A stretch of DNA of 35,891 bases from contig NZ_NFHP01000010.1 of the NCBI RefSeq assembly GCF_002159335.1, positions 1 to 35,891 of the forward strand. The letters run 5' to 3'. Origin of the DNA: Collinsella sp. An7 (GTDB lineage: Bacteria > Actinomycetota > Coriobacteriia > Coriobacteriales > Coriobacteriaceae). The first letter of the stretch is position 1, and each line of letters opens with the position of its first letter. Under the pieces are notes generated by a model. It made no database searches. It worked only from the letters and a program-made list of their open reading frames with translations, and had not been told where the DNA came from. Made by a program: the position numbers and the translations under genes. This document shows positions 8,232-16,307 of this stretch, piece after piece.

Positions 8232-8277
8232 ATAAAACGTTTTGCTAACAATGATAAAACGTTTTATCACCTATACT
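8232..8277 (+). promoter_or_regulatory. xfp promoter with twin LacI-type operators
   Basis: A TATACT -10 box at 8272-8277 is preceded by the perfect 18-bp palindrome TGATAAAACGTTTTATCA (8252-8269) and by a second copy of its core, ATAAAACGTTTTG, at 8232-8244. The central CG steps are 22 bp apart, two helical turns, so two dimers could bind the same DNA face. The first palindrome covers the promoter spacer, so binding should repress. The LacI regulator encoded just upstream is the obvious candidate. Confidence 0.75.
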
Positions 8278-8326
8278 GCTTCACATCATGCAACATAGGC
8301 CAAAGTACAAGTCAGAAGGAGCAGCC

Positions 8327-10888
8327 ATGTCGCACCCCGTGATCGGCACCCCCTGGAAGCGCCTCGACGGCGCCGTCCCCGAGCAGGAGCTCGAGGGCGT
8401 CGAGCGTTACTGGCGCTGCGCCAACTACCTCTCCGTCGGCCAGATCTACCTGCGCTCCAACCCGCTCATGCGCGCCGACTACCCCGATGCCAAGACGGGC
8501 GAGCCACGTGACTTTGGCCGCGCCGACGTTAAGCACCGCCTCGTGGGCCACTGGGGCACCACCCCGGGCATCAACTTCCTCTTTGCCCACGTCAATCGCC
8601 TCATCGCCGACCACGGTCAGAGCACGATCTTCCTTATGGGTCCCGGTCACGGTGGACCGGCCGGTACCGCGCAGAGCCTGCTCGACGGCACCTACCGCGA
8701 GATTCGCCCCGACATCACCAACGATGAGGCCGGCTTGGAGAAGTTCTTCCGCCAGTTCTCGTACCCCGGCGGCATCCCAAGTCACTATGCGCCCGAGACC
8801 CCCGGGTCCATCCACGAGGGCGGCGAGCTCGGCTACACGCTCTCTCACGCCTACGGTGCGGTGCTCGACAACCCGAGCCTGTTCGCCGTTGCCGTGGTGG
8901 GTGACGGTGAGGCCGAGACGGGGCCGCTCGCCACAAGCTGGCAGTCCAACAAGCTCGTAAACCCCGCCACCGACGGCATCGTGCTGCCGATTCTGCACCT
9001 CAACGGCTACAAGATCGCCAACCCCACCATCCTCGCGCGCATCTCCGACGAGGAGCTCGAGCAGTTCTTCCGCGGCATGGGCTACGAGCCGCATTTCTTT
9101 GTGGCGGGCTTTGACGACGAGAGCCACGAGTCCATCCACACGCGCTTTGCCGCCCTTATGGAGGAGGTCTTTGGCAAGATCTGCGCCATCAAAGAACGCG
9201 CTGCTGCGCAGGCGGCTGCCGGCGAGGAGGTCACCCGCCCGGTCTACCCCATGATCGTCTTCCGCACGCCTAAGGGCTGGACCTGCCCCAAGACCATCGA
9301 CGGCAAGAAGACCGAGGATTCGTGGCGCGCGCATCAGGTGCCGCTGGCCTCGGCCAAGGATACCCACGAGCACTTCCGCGTGCTGCGCGGCTGGCTCCAG
9401 TCCTACAAGCCTGAGGAGCTCTTTACTCCCGAGGGCGCTGTCCGCCCCGAGGTGACGAGCTGGATGCCCACCGGCGACCTGCGCATCGGCGCCAATCCCA
9501 ATGCCAACGGCGGGCGCGTGCGCGAGGAGCTTGTGCTTCCCGACATCCACGCCCACGAGGTGCCCGTGGCCGAGCGCGGGCACGGCTACGGCCAGACCGA
9601 GGCCGCGCGCGTCTTTGGCGCTTACACCGCCGACGTGCTGGCGGCCAACCCCGAGAACTTCCGTATCTTCGGACCGGACGAGACCGCCTCGAACCGCCTG
9701 CAGGACGCCTATCAGGTCACCAAGAAGCAGTGGGAGGCGGGCCATTACGCCGACGAGGCCAACGACGAGCTGCTGGCGCCTTCGGGCAAGGTCATCGAGC
9801 AGCTCTCCGAGCATCAGTGCGAGGGCTTCCTCGAGGCGTACGTGCTCACCGGCCGCCACGGCGTGTGGTCGAGCTACGAGAGCTTCGTGCACGTGGTCGA
9901 CTCCATGGTCAACCAGCACTGCAAGTGGCTCGAGGCCACCAAGCGCGAGATCCCGTGGCGCAAGCCCATCGCAGGCCTCAACATCTTGCTGTCGAGTCAC
10001 GTGTGGCGCCAGGACCACAACGGCTTTAGCCACCAGGACCCGGGCTTTATCGACCTTTTGCTCAACAAGGCCAACGACACGCACATCGTCAATGCCTACT
10101 ACCCCTGCGACGCCAACATGGCGCTCGCGGTGGCCGAGCGCGCCTACCAGTCGACCGACTGCGTTAACGCCATCTTCTGCGGCAAGCAGCCGGCGCCGAC
10201 CTTTGTGACCGTCGACGAGGCCAAGGACGAGCTTGCCGAGGGCCTGGCCACCTGGGCGTGGGCGAGCACGGCCGAGACGCTCGACGAGGCCGACCTGGTG
10301 ATCGCCACCTGCGGCGACGTGCCCACGCTCGAGGCGCTGGCCGCCGTCGACCTGCTGGGCGAGCAGGGCATCAAGGTGTGGTTTGTGAACGTGGTCGACC
10401 TGCTCAAGATTCAGAACGCCTGTGAGAACGATCAGGCGATCAGCGACGAGCGTTTTGCCGAGCTCTTTGGCACGGGTGAGAAGCCGGTGCTCTTCTGCTT
10501 CCACGCCTACGCGGGCACTATCCGTCGGCTCATCTGGGCGCGCCCCGGCCACGACGCCTGGTGCGTGCACGGCTACGAGGAGAAGGGCTCCACGACCACG
10601 CCCTTTGATATGCTCCGCCTCAACAACATGGACCGCTGGGCGCTTGCCGCCGAGGCGTTGCGCCTGGTGGACGCCGCTTCTGGTGCTGCCGCGGGTGCGG
10701 GCGCGCATGCCGAGCAGGCTGCCGACTGGGATGCTTTCCGCGAGGAGGCCTTCCGCTTTGCCGTGGAGGAGGGCTACGACCACCCGGCCTTCACCGACTG
10801 GGTGTGGCCCGAAGCGCGCGCCGCGACCGAGGCCGATGCTGCAGCCGGGCTCTCTGCCACCCAGATGACCGCCGGCGACAACGAATAA
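8327..10888 (+). CDS. xfp: Xylulose-5-P / fructose-6-P phosphoketolase
   Basis: An 853-residue thiamine-diphosphate enzyme that splits xylulose 5-phosphate (and usually fructose 6-phosphate) to acetyl phosphate plus glyceraldehyde 3-phosphate or erythrose 4-phosphate. Visible signatures include [17 protein letters not shown], the [24 protein letters not shown] segment (quoted in two parts by family as [15 protein letters not shown] and HEGGELGY), and the cofactor motif [14 protein letters not shown]. Later come [18 protein letters not shown] and the C-terminal RLNNMDRW. Length is slightly above the usual 800-830 because of an Ala-rich stretch near the end. The ATG at 8327 follows AGAAGGA. The gene is monocistronic and under the twin-operator promoter; acetyl phosphate can yield ATP via acetate kinase. 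Confidence 0.95.
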   Translation: MSHPVIGTPWKRLDGAVPEQELEGVERYWRCANYLSVGQIYLRSNPLMRADYPDAKTGEPRDFGRADVKHRLVGHWGTTPGINFLFAHVNRLIADHGQSTIFLMGPGHGGPAGTAQSLLDGTYREIRPDITNDEAGLEKFFRQFSYPGGIPSHYAPETPGSIHEGGELGYTLSHAYGAVLDNPSLFAVAVVGDGEAETGPLATSWQSNKLVNPATDGIVLPILHLNGYKIANPTILARISDEELEQFFRGMGYEPHFFVAGFDDESHESIHTRFAALMEEVFGKICAIKERAAAQAAAGEEVTRPVYPMIVFRTPKGWTCPKTIDGKKTEDSWRAHQVPLASAKDTHEHFRVLRGWLQSYKPEELFTPEGAVRPEVTSWMPTGDLRIGANPNANGGRVREELVLPDIHAHEVPVAERGHGYGQTEAARVFGAYTADVLAANPENFRIFGPDETASNRLQDAYQVTKKQWEAGHYADEANDELLAPSGKVIEQLSEHQCEGFLEAYVLTGRHGVWSSYESFVHVVDSMVNQHCKWLEATKREIPWRKPIAGLNILLSSHVWRQDHNGFSHQDPGFIDLLLNKANDTHIVNAYYPCDANMALAVAERAYQSTDCVNAIFCGKQPAPTFVTVDEAKDELAEGLATWAWASTAETLDEADLVIATCGDVPTLEALAAVDLLGEQGIKVWFVNVVDLLKIQNACENDQAISDERFAELFGTGEKPVLFCFHAYAGTIRRLIWARPGHDAWCVHGYEEKGSTTTPFDMLRLNNMDRWALAAEALRLVDAASGAAAGAGAHAEQAADWDAFREEAFRFAVEEGYDHPAFTDWVWPEARAATEADAAAGLSATQMTAGDNE

Positions 10889-10898
10889 GGTGGGCTTC

Positions 10899-10922
10899 CC
10901 GGGCACCGCATGAGGTGCCCGG
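10899..10922. terminator. Small hairpin after xfp
   Basis: CCGGGCACC and GGTGCCCGG form a perfect 9-bp stem with a 6-nt loop, 10 nt past the xfp stop. There is no T run, so it may protect the 3' end more than stop transcription. Confidence 0.55.
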
Positions 10923-10924
10923 TC

Positions 10925-11014
10925 GCCCCGACCTCCCCGGACGTCCTCCCGCGCTCGGCGGCCTGCGGCCTCGCTTCGCGACTCGCGCTGGAGAACAACC
11001 GGGGAGGCCGGGGC
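10925..11014. repeat. Conserved-apex hairpin, copy 2
   Basis: Bases 10925-10940 pair with 10999-11014 (16 bp, one mismatch). Between them lies GCGCTCGGCGGCCTGCGGCC followed by TCGCTTCGCGACTCGCGCT (10951-10989). This inner sequence is the reverse complement of the apex of copy 3, while the stems are unrelated. Confidence 0.75.
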
Positions 11015-11070
11015 GCGCCGTTGCTCGGAGGACGGCTTACAGACAGATTCCCTACGATATGGCGCGTGGT

Positions 11071-11114
11071 CTTCTACCGTTTACCGGCTCTAGGAGCCGC
11101 CAAGGCGGTAGAAG
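11071..11114. repeat. Nested hairpin in xfp downstream spacer
   Basis: Outer arms CTTCTACCG (11071-11079) and CGGTAGAAG (11106-11114) enclose inner arms CGGCTC and GAGCCG. Function unknown; the left arm includes ACCGTTTACCGG, one base different from the second half of the bipartite promoter motif. Confidence 0.45.
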
Positions 11115-11191
11115 GCCGCCTGTCGCATCGTCACAGTTTTCGTCCGGAGAGTTCGCAGCAGAAAAAGACGTGTGGATTCCGTTAGAAAGCA

Positions 11192-11232
11192 AACGCCTCT
11201 ACCTGTGTGGAAAAAGCACAGGTAGAGGCGTT
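11192..11232. terminator. Likely bidirectional terminator
   Basis: AACGCCTCTACCTGTG and CACAGGTAGAGGCGTT form a perfect 16-bp stem with a 9-nt A-rich loop, followed by TTCTTCT on the plus strand. It lies between the convergent xfp and carboxypeptidase genes and could stop both. Confidence 0.65.
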
Positions 11233-11284
11233 GTTCTTCTATGGCAATCAGCGTGTAACCCCGTCGAAGCGCCGTTTCCCCTGT

Positions 11285-11324
11285 GTGCTTCTAAACCCGT
11301 TGGAGCCAACGGGTTTAGAAGCAC
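11285..11324. repeat. Perfect 19-bp palindromic hairpin
   Basis: Bases 11285-11303 (GTGCTTCTAAACCCGTTGG) are the exact reverse complement of 11306-11324, with a 2-nt centre. It lies directly beside copy 3 of the large conserved-apex hairpin. Confidence 0.65.
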
Positions 11325-11328
11325 GGCG

Positions 11329-11420
11329 CGTCGGGGTGGGCGGCGGTCGGTCTCGGCGCGAGTCGCAAAGCGAGGCCGCAGGCCGCCGAGCGCAGAGACC
11401 GACGGCCGCCCACCCCGACG
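11329..11420. repeat. Conserved-apex hairpin, copy 3
   Basis: Bases 11329-11354 pair with 11395-11420 (26 bp, one mismatch). The 40-nt apex begins GGCGCGAGTCGCAAAGCGAG and continues GCCGCAGGCCGCCGAGCGC, matching copy 2 in inverse. It starts 30 nt past the stop of the minus-strand carboxypeptidase. Confidence 0.8.
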
Positions 11421-11450
11421 TCCGGGACAAACGGGCGGCCGGTCCAGACG

Positions 11451-12965
11451 CTACAGCCCGTACAGCTCAGTGAACTTCCGTACCAGGTAATCGCAGTAGT
11501 ACGTGGCATCAAACGGCGCGCCGCATGCAGCCTCGATGAGCTCGGGCGCGTCCTTGCCGCGGCCCCAGCGCCAGATGCGGCTTCCAAGCCACGCGCGCAC
11601 CGGAGCGAGGTCGCCCGCCGCGCAGGCTGCGTCCACGTCCACCCCGTCGCGCGCCATGGCGGCAACGTACTGCGCACCGTAGGCACTGCCGAGCGCGTAG
11701 CTCGGGAAGTACCCAAAGTCCCCACCCGACCAGTGCGTGTCCTGCAGGCAGCCGAGCGTGTCGCTCGGCACCTCGATCCCCAGATAGCGCTGGGTGAGCT
11801 CGCGCCAGAGACCGGGGATGTCGGCCGCTGTGGCCTCGCCCGCAAAGAGCGCGCGTTCAATGTCGTAGCGGATCATGATGTGCAGCGGGTAGGTCAGCTC
11901 GTCGGCCTCCATGCGGATGAGCTGCGGACTGGCGATGTTGGCGGCGCGGTAGAGATCGTCTTCCGAGACGCCGCCGTACACGTCGGGTGCATGGCGGCGA
12001 AGCACCGCAAGGAGCGGGCCGGCAAAGGCGCGCGACCGGCCGACGATGTTCTCAAAAAAGCGGCTCTGGCTCTCGTGGATGCCCATCGAGGTGCCCGAGC
12101 CGAGGATGCCGTAGCCATAGGCCGGGTCGATGTTCTGCTCGTAGATGGCGTGACCGCCCTCGTGGAGGATGGAGAAGACGTTGGAGAGCGCGTCGGTCTC
12201 GTAGATGTGCGTCGTCACGCGCGCGTCGCCGGGGGCAAAGCCGTCCGAGAACGGGTGCTCGACCTCACCGAGCGAGGTGCCAGCCATGTCGAGCCCCTCG
12301 AGCTCGAGCAGGTCGCGGGCGATGGCAAGCTGCGCGTCGTGGCCCACGCGGGCGCTGCGGAAGGCATACGCGGGCTCGGGGCGCTGCGAGATCTCCTGCA
12401 CGAGCGGCACCACGGCCTCGCGCACCTGGACAAAGAAGGCGTCGTACGACTCTGCGCTCATACCGCGCTCGTACTGGTCGAGGCAGACGTCGTAGGCGTC
12501 GCGCGTGGGGTCGAGGAGCGCGGCGCGGTGCTTGAGCGTCTCCACGATGCGGGTGACGTACGGCTCAAACGAGGCCCAGTCGTCGGCGAGTTTGGCACGG
12601 TGCCACACGGCGTTGGCCTCGCTCGTAAGGCGCGACCAGGCGACCTCCTCCTCGGTGGGGATGGCGCGGGCTTCGCGCTGGTCGCGGGCGAGCACACGGA
12701 GCTCCGTGGCGGTTTGCTCGTCGAGCTCGCCGGCAGCGGCGGCCTTCTCGAGCGCGGCGACGAGCTCCACGGCGGCCGGCCCGGTGAGAAGCTCGTGCTG
12801 CTCGCCGGCGAGTGCGCCCATGGCCTCGGCCCGGGCGGCGGCGCCCTTCTCGGGCGCGGCGGTCTCGCCGTCGTAGTCGAGGATACTCATGAGGTAGCGC
12901 TTTTGCCACAGCTTTCTCTGGAGGTCTTTGAACGAGGAGACGAGCTGCTCGGTGGTGCTGGCCAT
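11451..12965 (-). CDS. M32 metallocarboxypeptidase
   Basis: A 504-residue zinc carboxypeptidase of the M32 family (thermostable carboxypeptidase 1 type), expected to remove C-terminal residues from peptides in the cytoplasm. The metal motif HEGGH is at residues 268-272, followed by the family motifs GTSMGIHESQSRFFEN and RMEADELTYPLHIMIRYDIE, and HPFSDGFAPGDARVTT just before. Length is normal for the family. The start at 12965 (MASTTEQL) follows AAAGGAG; a longer frame upstream is low-complexity and rejected. It faces xfp across a 560-bp hairpin-rich spacer. Confidence 0.93.
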   Translation of the reverse strand: MASTTEQLVSSFKDLQRKLWQKRYLMSILDYDGETAAPEKGAAARAEAMGALAGEQHELLTGPAAVELVAALEKAAAAGELDEQTATELRVLARDQREARAIPTEEEVAWSRLTSEANAVWHRAKLADDWASFEPYVTRIVETLKHRAALLDPTRDAYDVCLDQYERGMSAESYDAFFVQVREAVVPLVQEISQRPEPAYAFRSARVGHDAQLAIARDLLELEGLDMAGTSLGEVEHPFSDGFAPGDARVTTHIYETDALSNVFSILHEGGHAIYEQNIDPAYGYGILGSGTSMGIHESQSRFFENIVGRSRAFAGPLLAVLRRHAPDVYGGVSEDDLYRAANIASPQLIRMEADELTYPLHIMIRYDIERALFAGEATAADIPGLWRELTQRYLGIEVPSDTLGCLQDTHWSGGDFGYFPSYALGSAYGAQYVAAMARDGVDVDAACAAGDLAPVRAWLGSRIWRWGRGKDAPELIEAACGAPFDATYYCDYLVRKFTELYGL

Positions 12966-13379
12966 AGGGCTCCTTTGCGGTCGGGGCGCGCGGACGGGTG
13001 CCCGCGGCGCCGGGGGATGGATCTGGCTGGGGCCATGGTACCGCGTGGCCGGCGACCGGGCAAAAGCGGGGCGAGCGGGCAGGGGAGGGCGGCGCACTCG
13101 GGTTGCCCGGCATGGCGCAGGTGCCGCCGACGCCACCCTGTGCGTCGTCGTTCTGTTGGCTGCGGTCTTTTCGTCAGCCCTCTGACGCTAGTTATCGCCC
13201 CGCTCGCCCCCCCCCTCGTGAGCAGCGCCTCGGCCGCTCCTCCCCAAACTATCTCAATAATTTGAACGATTGACGGATTTACGCCATATGTCAGTAACCC
13301 TCTCTACGCCCGTGCTAGGATGATGCGCCGCTGCGGCCGTTCGGTCGCGTCTACCAGCTGCAACCCCGAAAGGATTCTC
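12966..13379. other. Divergent spacer, carboxypeptidase / Ntn hydrolase
   Basis: A 414-bp GC-rich gap. It must hold the carboxypeptidase promoter on the minus strand, which I cannot place. A C9 run lies at about 13207-13215. On the plus strand TGCTAGGAT at 13313-13321 is a likely extended -10 box for the next gene. No coding sequence or RNA gene is recognised. Confidence 0.4.
13313..13321 (+). promoter_or_regulatory. Extended -10 promoter
   Basis: TGCTAGGAT lies 59 nt upstream of the Ntn-hydrolase start and matches the TG-n-TAnnnT form. No convincing -35 box. Confidence 0.4.
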
Positions 13380-14543
13380 ATGGTAGAAACCACCGCAACC
13401 GCCGCGGAGCCCACGGGCAAGCGCCCCGGCCGCGCCAAGAAGATTGTCCTCGGCATCGTTATCGCCCTCGTGGTGCTCGTTGCCGCGGCGGCCATCGCCG
13501 TCTTTGCCCTCTTTGGGCACGAGCTCACCACGCTCGGCTCCATCCAGAAGGTCGACGATTACCCGCTCTACACCATGACCTACGACGGCGATTACGGCAT
13601 GGACGAGTTTCTTGAGCAGGGCGGTGCAAGCAACGATTCCGAGCTCATCGAGTTTGTGATCCAGCGCATCATGAAGGGCCTGCCCATCACCATCGACCTG
13701 CCCGACCTCGCGTGCTCGACCTTTAACGCCACCACCCCCGAGGGCGATGCGCTCTTTGGCCGCAACTTCGACCTCGAATACTCGCCCGGCATGCTCGTAC
13801 GCACCACCCCCGAGGACGGCTACGCGAGCGTCTCGATGGTCAACCTCGGCTTTCTGGGCTACGGCGAGGACAAGATGCCCGATGACCTCGTCTCGAGCCT
13901 GACCGCGCTCGCCGCGCCCTACGCGCCGCTCGACGGCATGAACGAGGCTGGTCTTGGCGTGGGCGTGCTGCTCATCGATACCGATCCGACCGACCAGCAG
14001 ACCGACAAGGTCGACATCACCACCACGACGGCCATTCGCCTTATGCTCGACACCTGCGCGACAGTGGACGAGGCCGTGGCGCTGCTCGAGCGCTACGACA
14101 TGCATTCGAGCGCCAACAGCTGCTACCACTTCCAGATCGCCGATGCCTCGGGCGACTCGGCAGTGGTGGAGTACATCGGCGACGAGATGAGCGTGCTCGA
14201 ACCCGGCGACGCCGCTACGATGGGCGAGCTTTCCGGCTCGGCGGGCGTGGCCTACCAGGCAGCGACGAACTTTTTGCTCACTCCGGGTGAGTACGACTTT
14301 GGCGGCGGCCAGGACCGCTACGAGGTGCTCATGGGCACCCTCGCCGAGCACGAGGGCGTGCTGACCGAGGACGAGGCGATGGGGCTTCTGCAGAGCGTGT
14401 CGCGCGCAGTGCAAATCCGCGACGACGGCAGCGTGTTTCAGACGCAGTGGTCGTGCGTCTACAACCTGGACGACCTGAGCGCCTCGATCATCATGGGCGG
14501 CAAGTACGACGAGCCCGCCTACGAGGTGAGCCTCGCCGAGTAG
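13380..14543 (+). CDS. Membrane-anchored Ntn amidohydrolase (choloylglycine/C45-like)
   Basis: A 387-residue protein with a basic N-terminus and one membrane segment at about residues 22-46, so the catalytic domain should face outward. The domain looks like the linear-amide C-N hydrolase group (choloylglycine hydrolase and acyl-CoA:6-APA acyltransferase relatives). The likely nucleophile is Cys112 in DLACSTFNA, followed by GDALFGRNFDLEY and NEAGLGVGVLLIDTD. In this fold the Cys normally becomes N-terminal by processing; here it is far from the start, so cleavage before Cys112 or a C45-like autoproteolysis is inferred. Substrate unknown: bile-salt amides, N-acyl amino acids or penicillin-like amides are possible. 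ATG follows AAAGGA. Confidence 0.75.
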   Translation: MVETTATAAEPTGKRPGRAKKIVLGIVIALVVLVAAAAIAVFALFGHELTTLGSIQKVDDYPLYTMTYDGDYGMDEFLEQGGASNDSELIEFVIQRIMKGLPITIDLPDLACSTFNATTPEGDALFGRNFDLEYSPGMLVRTTPEDGYASVSMVNLGFLGYGEDKMPDDLVSSLTALAAPYAPLDGMNEAGLGVGVLLIDTDPTDQQTDKVDITTTTAIRLMLDTCATVDEAVALLERYDMHSSANSCYHFQIADASGDSAVVEYIGDEMSVLEPGDAATMGELSGSAGVAYQAATNFLLTPGEYDFGGGQDRYEVLMGTLAEHEGVLTEDEAMGLLQSVSRAVQIRDDGSVFQTQWSCVYNLDDLSASIIMGGKYDEPAYEVSLAE

Positions 14544-14553
14544 TGCTCGGTAT

Positions 14554-14627
14554 GGGTCAGTTGGGGACGTGTTCCGTCTGACCTATCTTCAAAAATGGTG
14601 CAGACGGAACACGTCCCCAATTGACCC
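14554..14627. repeat. REP-like hairpin, 27-bp arms
   Basis: Bases 14554-14580 pair with 14601-14627, differing only by one G-T wobble. The arm includes TTGGGGACGTGTTCCGTCTG. It starts 10 nt after the Ntn-hydrolase stop. The form suggests a repetitive extragenic palindrome; possible use as a 3'-end stabiliser is inferred. Confidence 0.7.
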
Positions 14628-14641
14628 ACGTAACGACGCAT

Positions 14642-14679
14642 GCCCGCGCCCCGAGTCTGGTTCGGCGGTGCGGGCTTTT
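14642..14679 (+). terminator. Terminator-like hairpin
   Basis: GCCCGC pairs with GCGGGC and is followed by TTTT. It probably ends the Ntn-hydrolase transcript beyond the palindrome. Confidence 0.5.
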
Positions 14680-14758
14680 GCGTAGCCGTTGGGTTATGCT
14701 AGAAAAACGCCGATGTGTTGTCCCGGGGCAACCGAGCCTCGTTAGGGGAGGAGGTCGT

Positions 14759-14968
14759 ATGCCGTTTCTCTATCTCGTCGTCGTGATTCTGGTGATCGCG
14801 ACCATCATATCGCTCGTGCTTTCCTTCTTGGGGATCCTTGTGGTAGGGGCGCTCCGCCTGCTGCCGCTCGTCCTTATCCTGCTCGTGGCGGCGATTCTCC
14901 TCGGCAAGGTGCGCATCACGGTGGTCCGGGGTGGCGACCGCAAGCGCGATCGTTGGCTCGACGACTGA
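14759..14968 (+). CDS. Small membrane protein
   Basis: A 69-residue protein, almost all hydrophobic from residue 3 to about 49 (probably two membrane segments), ending in a basic tail RGGDRKRDRWLDD. The start at 14759 has a strong GGGGAGGAGG ribosome site. A TATGCT -10-like box lies at 14695-14700. No family recognised. It is followed after 13 nt by a second small membrane protein and then proC, likely one operon. Confidence 0.7.
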   Translation: MPFLYLVVVILVIATIISLVLSFLGILVVGALRLLPLVLILLVAAILLGKVRITVVRGGDRKRDRWLDD

Positions 14969-14981
14969 TTGCGAGGTCATC

Positions 14982-15290
14982 ATGGCTGGATGTGCCGTGC
15001 TCGTGCTACTGCCGCTCATCATCGGCGTGGGCGCCGTAATGGCGCTCTTTTTCCTCGGGCTGCCGCTCTACGCGGCGTTTGCGCTCTTTATGACGATCGC
15101 GTGCATCGTGGTGCGCGTTGTGCTGCAGCGCCGCGGCGTTTTTGAGCGCTACGCGGGCGACCAGACCTGGCGGCGCTACGCAGCGCTCTGCGCGCGGTGG
15201 GGCCTCGTGGCGCTCGCGGTGTTCTTTGGCGTTACGGCACTTATCGCCGGGTTTGGGTTCTGGTTCTTCTTTGGTCTGCAGATTTTCTAG
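14982..15290 (+). CDS. Small membrane protein
   Basis: A 102-residue protein with three likely membrane segments (about residues 5-28, 29-48 and 74-100) and a basic loop RRGVFERYAGDQTWRR between the second and third. No family recognised. Its ribosome site (CGAGGTC) is weak, which suggests translational coupling to the gene 13 nt upstream. An alternative start at 14931 would overlap that gene and is less likely. proC begins 25 nt downstream. Confidence 0.65.
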   Translation: MAGCAVLVLLPLIIGVGAVMALFFLGLPLYAAFALFMTIACIVVRVVLQRRGVFERYAGDQTWRRYAALCARWGLVALAVFFGVTALIAGFGFWFFFGLQIF

Positions 15291-15315
15291 ATAGGGACGC
15301 GGGAGGGGTCGCGCA

Positions 15316-16104
15316 ATGGATAGGCAGGGCACAACGATCGGGTTTATTGGGTTTGGCAACATGGCGAGCGCCATGGCCGACGGCTGGATCGTCACCGGCG
15401 CGGTGCCGGCCGACCACATGGTTGCCTGCGCCAACCGCTACGAGGCGCTCGTTGAGCGTACCGCTGCGCGCGGGATGCGCGCCTGCCACGATGCAGCGGA
15501 GGTCGTGGAGGCGGCGGACCTCGTTATCGTTGCCATCAAGCCGCATCTCATCGAGGGCGTGCTCGCGCCGCTTGCTGCCGCGCTCGCCGAGAAGCCCGTG
15601 CTCTCGGTGGCCGCCGGCTGGGATTGCGCGCGCTACGGGGCGCTCGTGCCGGGCATCCGTTGCCTCTGCACCGTGCCCAACACGCCGGTCGCCATCGGCG
15701 AGGGCGTCATTGCCGCCGAGCGCGCCCATACGCTGACGGAGGAGGAACGCGCGCTGGTGCAGGAGCTCCTCGAGGCGCTCGGTACGGTGGTGGAGGTCGA
15801 GACACGGCTTCTCTCGGTGGCGGGCACCGTGGGCGGCTGCGGGCCGGCGTTCATCGCCATGGCGATCGAGGCGCTCGGCGACGCCGCGGTAAAGTACGGC
15901 ATTCCGCGTGCCGACGCCTATCGCATGGTGAGTCAGATGGTTGCCGGCACGGCCAAGCTGCAGCTTGCCACCGGGCAGCATCCCGGTGCGATGAAGGACG
16001 CCGTCTGCTCGCCGGGCGGCACCACCATCCGAGGCGTGGCCGCGCTCGAGCGTGCGGGCCTGCGCTCGGCCTTTATCCAGGCGGTCGACGCCATCGAGGG
16101 CTAG
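15316..16104 (+). CDS. proC: Pyrroline-5-carboxylate reductase
   Basis: A 262-residue cytoplasmic enzyme that reduces 1-pyrroline-5-carboxylate to L-proline with NAD(P)H, the last step of proline synthesis. The Rossmann motif IGFIGFGNMASAM is at residues 8-20. The catalytic C-terminal part shows VPNTPVAIGEGV, GGCGPAFIAMAIEAL and the family signature HPGAMKDAVCSPGGTTIRGVAAL. Length is typical. The start follows GGGAGGGG. It appears to be last in an operon with two small membrane proteins; a palindrome follows. Confidence 0.95.
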   Translation: MDRQGTTIGFIGFGNMASAMADGWIVTGAVPADHMVACANRYEALVERTAARGMRACHDAAEVVEAADLVIVAIKPHLIEGVLAPLAAALAEKPVLSVAAGWDCARYGALVPGIRCLCTVPNTPVAIGEGVIAAERAHTLTEEERALVQELLEALGTVVEVETRLLSVAGTVGGCGPAFIAMAIEALGDAAVKYGIPRADAYRMVSQMVAGTAKLQLATGQHPGAMKDAVCSPGGTTIRGVAALERAGLRSAFIQAVDAIEG

Positions 16105-16131
16105 CACGGCCTAAGCGGGGCTGCCGGTAAA

Positions 16132-16195
16132 CCGGTACAAAGGGACGGGGGCATTGTGCTGAGGTCGGTACAATGCCCCCGTCCCACTGTACCGG
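16132..16195. repeat. REP-like hairpin, 26-bp arms
   Basis: Bases 16132-16157 pair with 16170-16195 with two mismatches. The arm includes AAAGGGACGGGGGCATTGT. It follows proC by 28 nt. It resembles the 14554 hairpin in position and in its GGGACG-rich arm, though the sequences differ. Confidence 0.65.
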
Positions 16196-16262
16196 CCGTT
16201 GCCGTCCGTGCCCTGCCGTCGGCCGGCCGTTACGCTCCCATGACCTCCCGCCCCGGCAAACC

Positions 16263-16271
16263 TGCTATCCT
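16263..16271 (+). promoter_or_regulatory. Extended -10 promoter of SPFH gene
   Basis: TGCTATCCT lies 36 nt before the SPFH start codon. A TGACCT upstream is a poor -35 candidate because the spacing is 19 nt. Confidence 0.4.
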
Positions 16272-16307
16272 TGTTGCCATCTATAGCGGCCCCTCAAGGA
16301 GGTCATC

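Noticed and set aside
8312-10906. An 860-codon minus-strand frame opposite xfp
   Set aside because: Fully antisense to an unmistakable phosphoketolase; composition is typical of a shadow frame in high-GC DNA.
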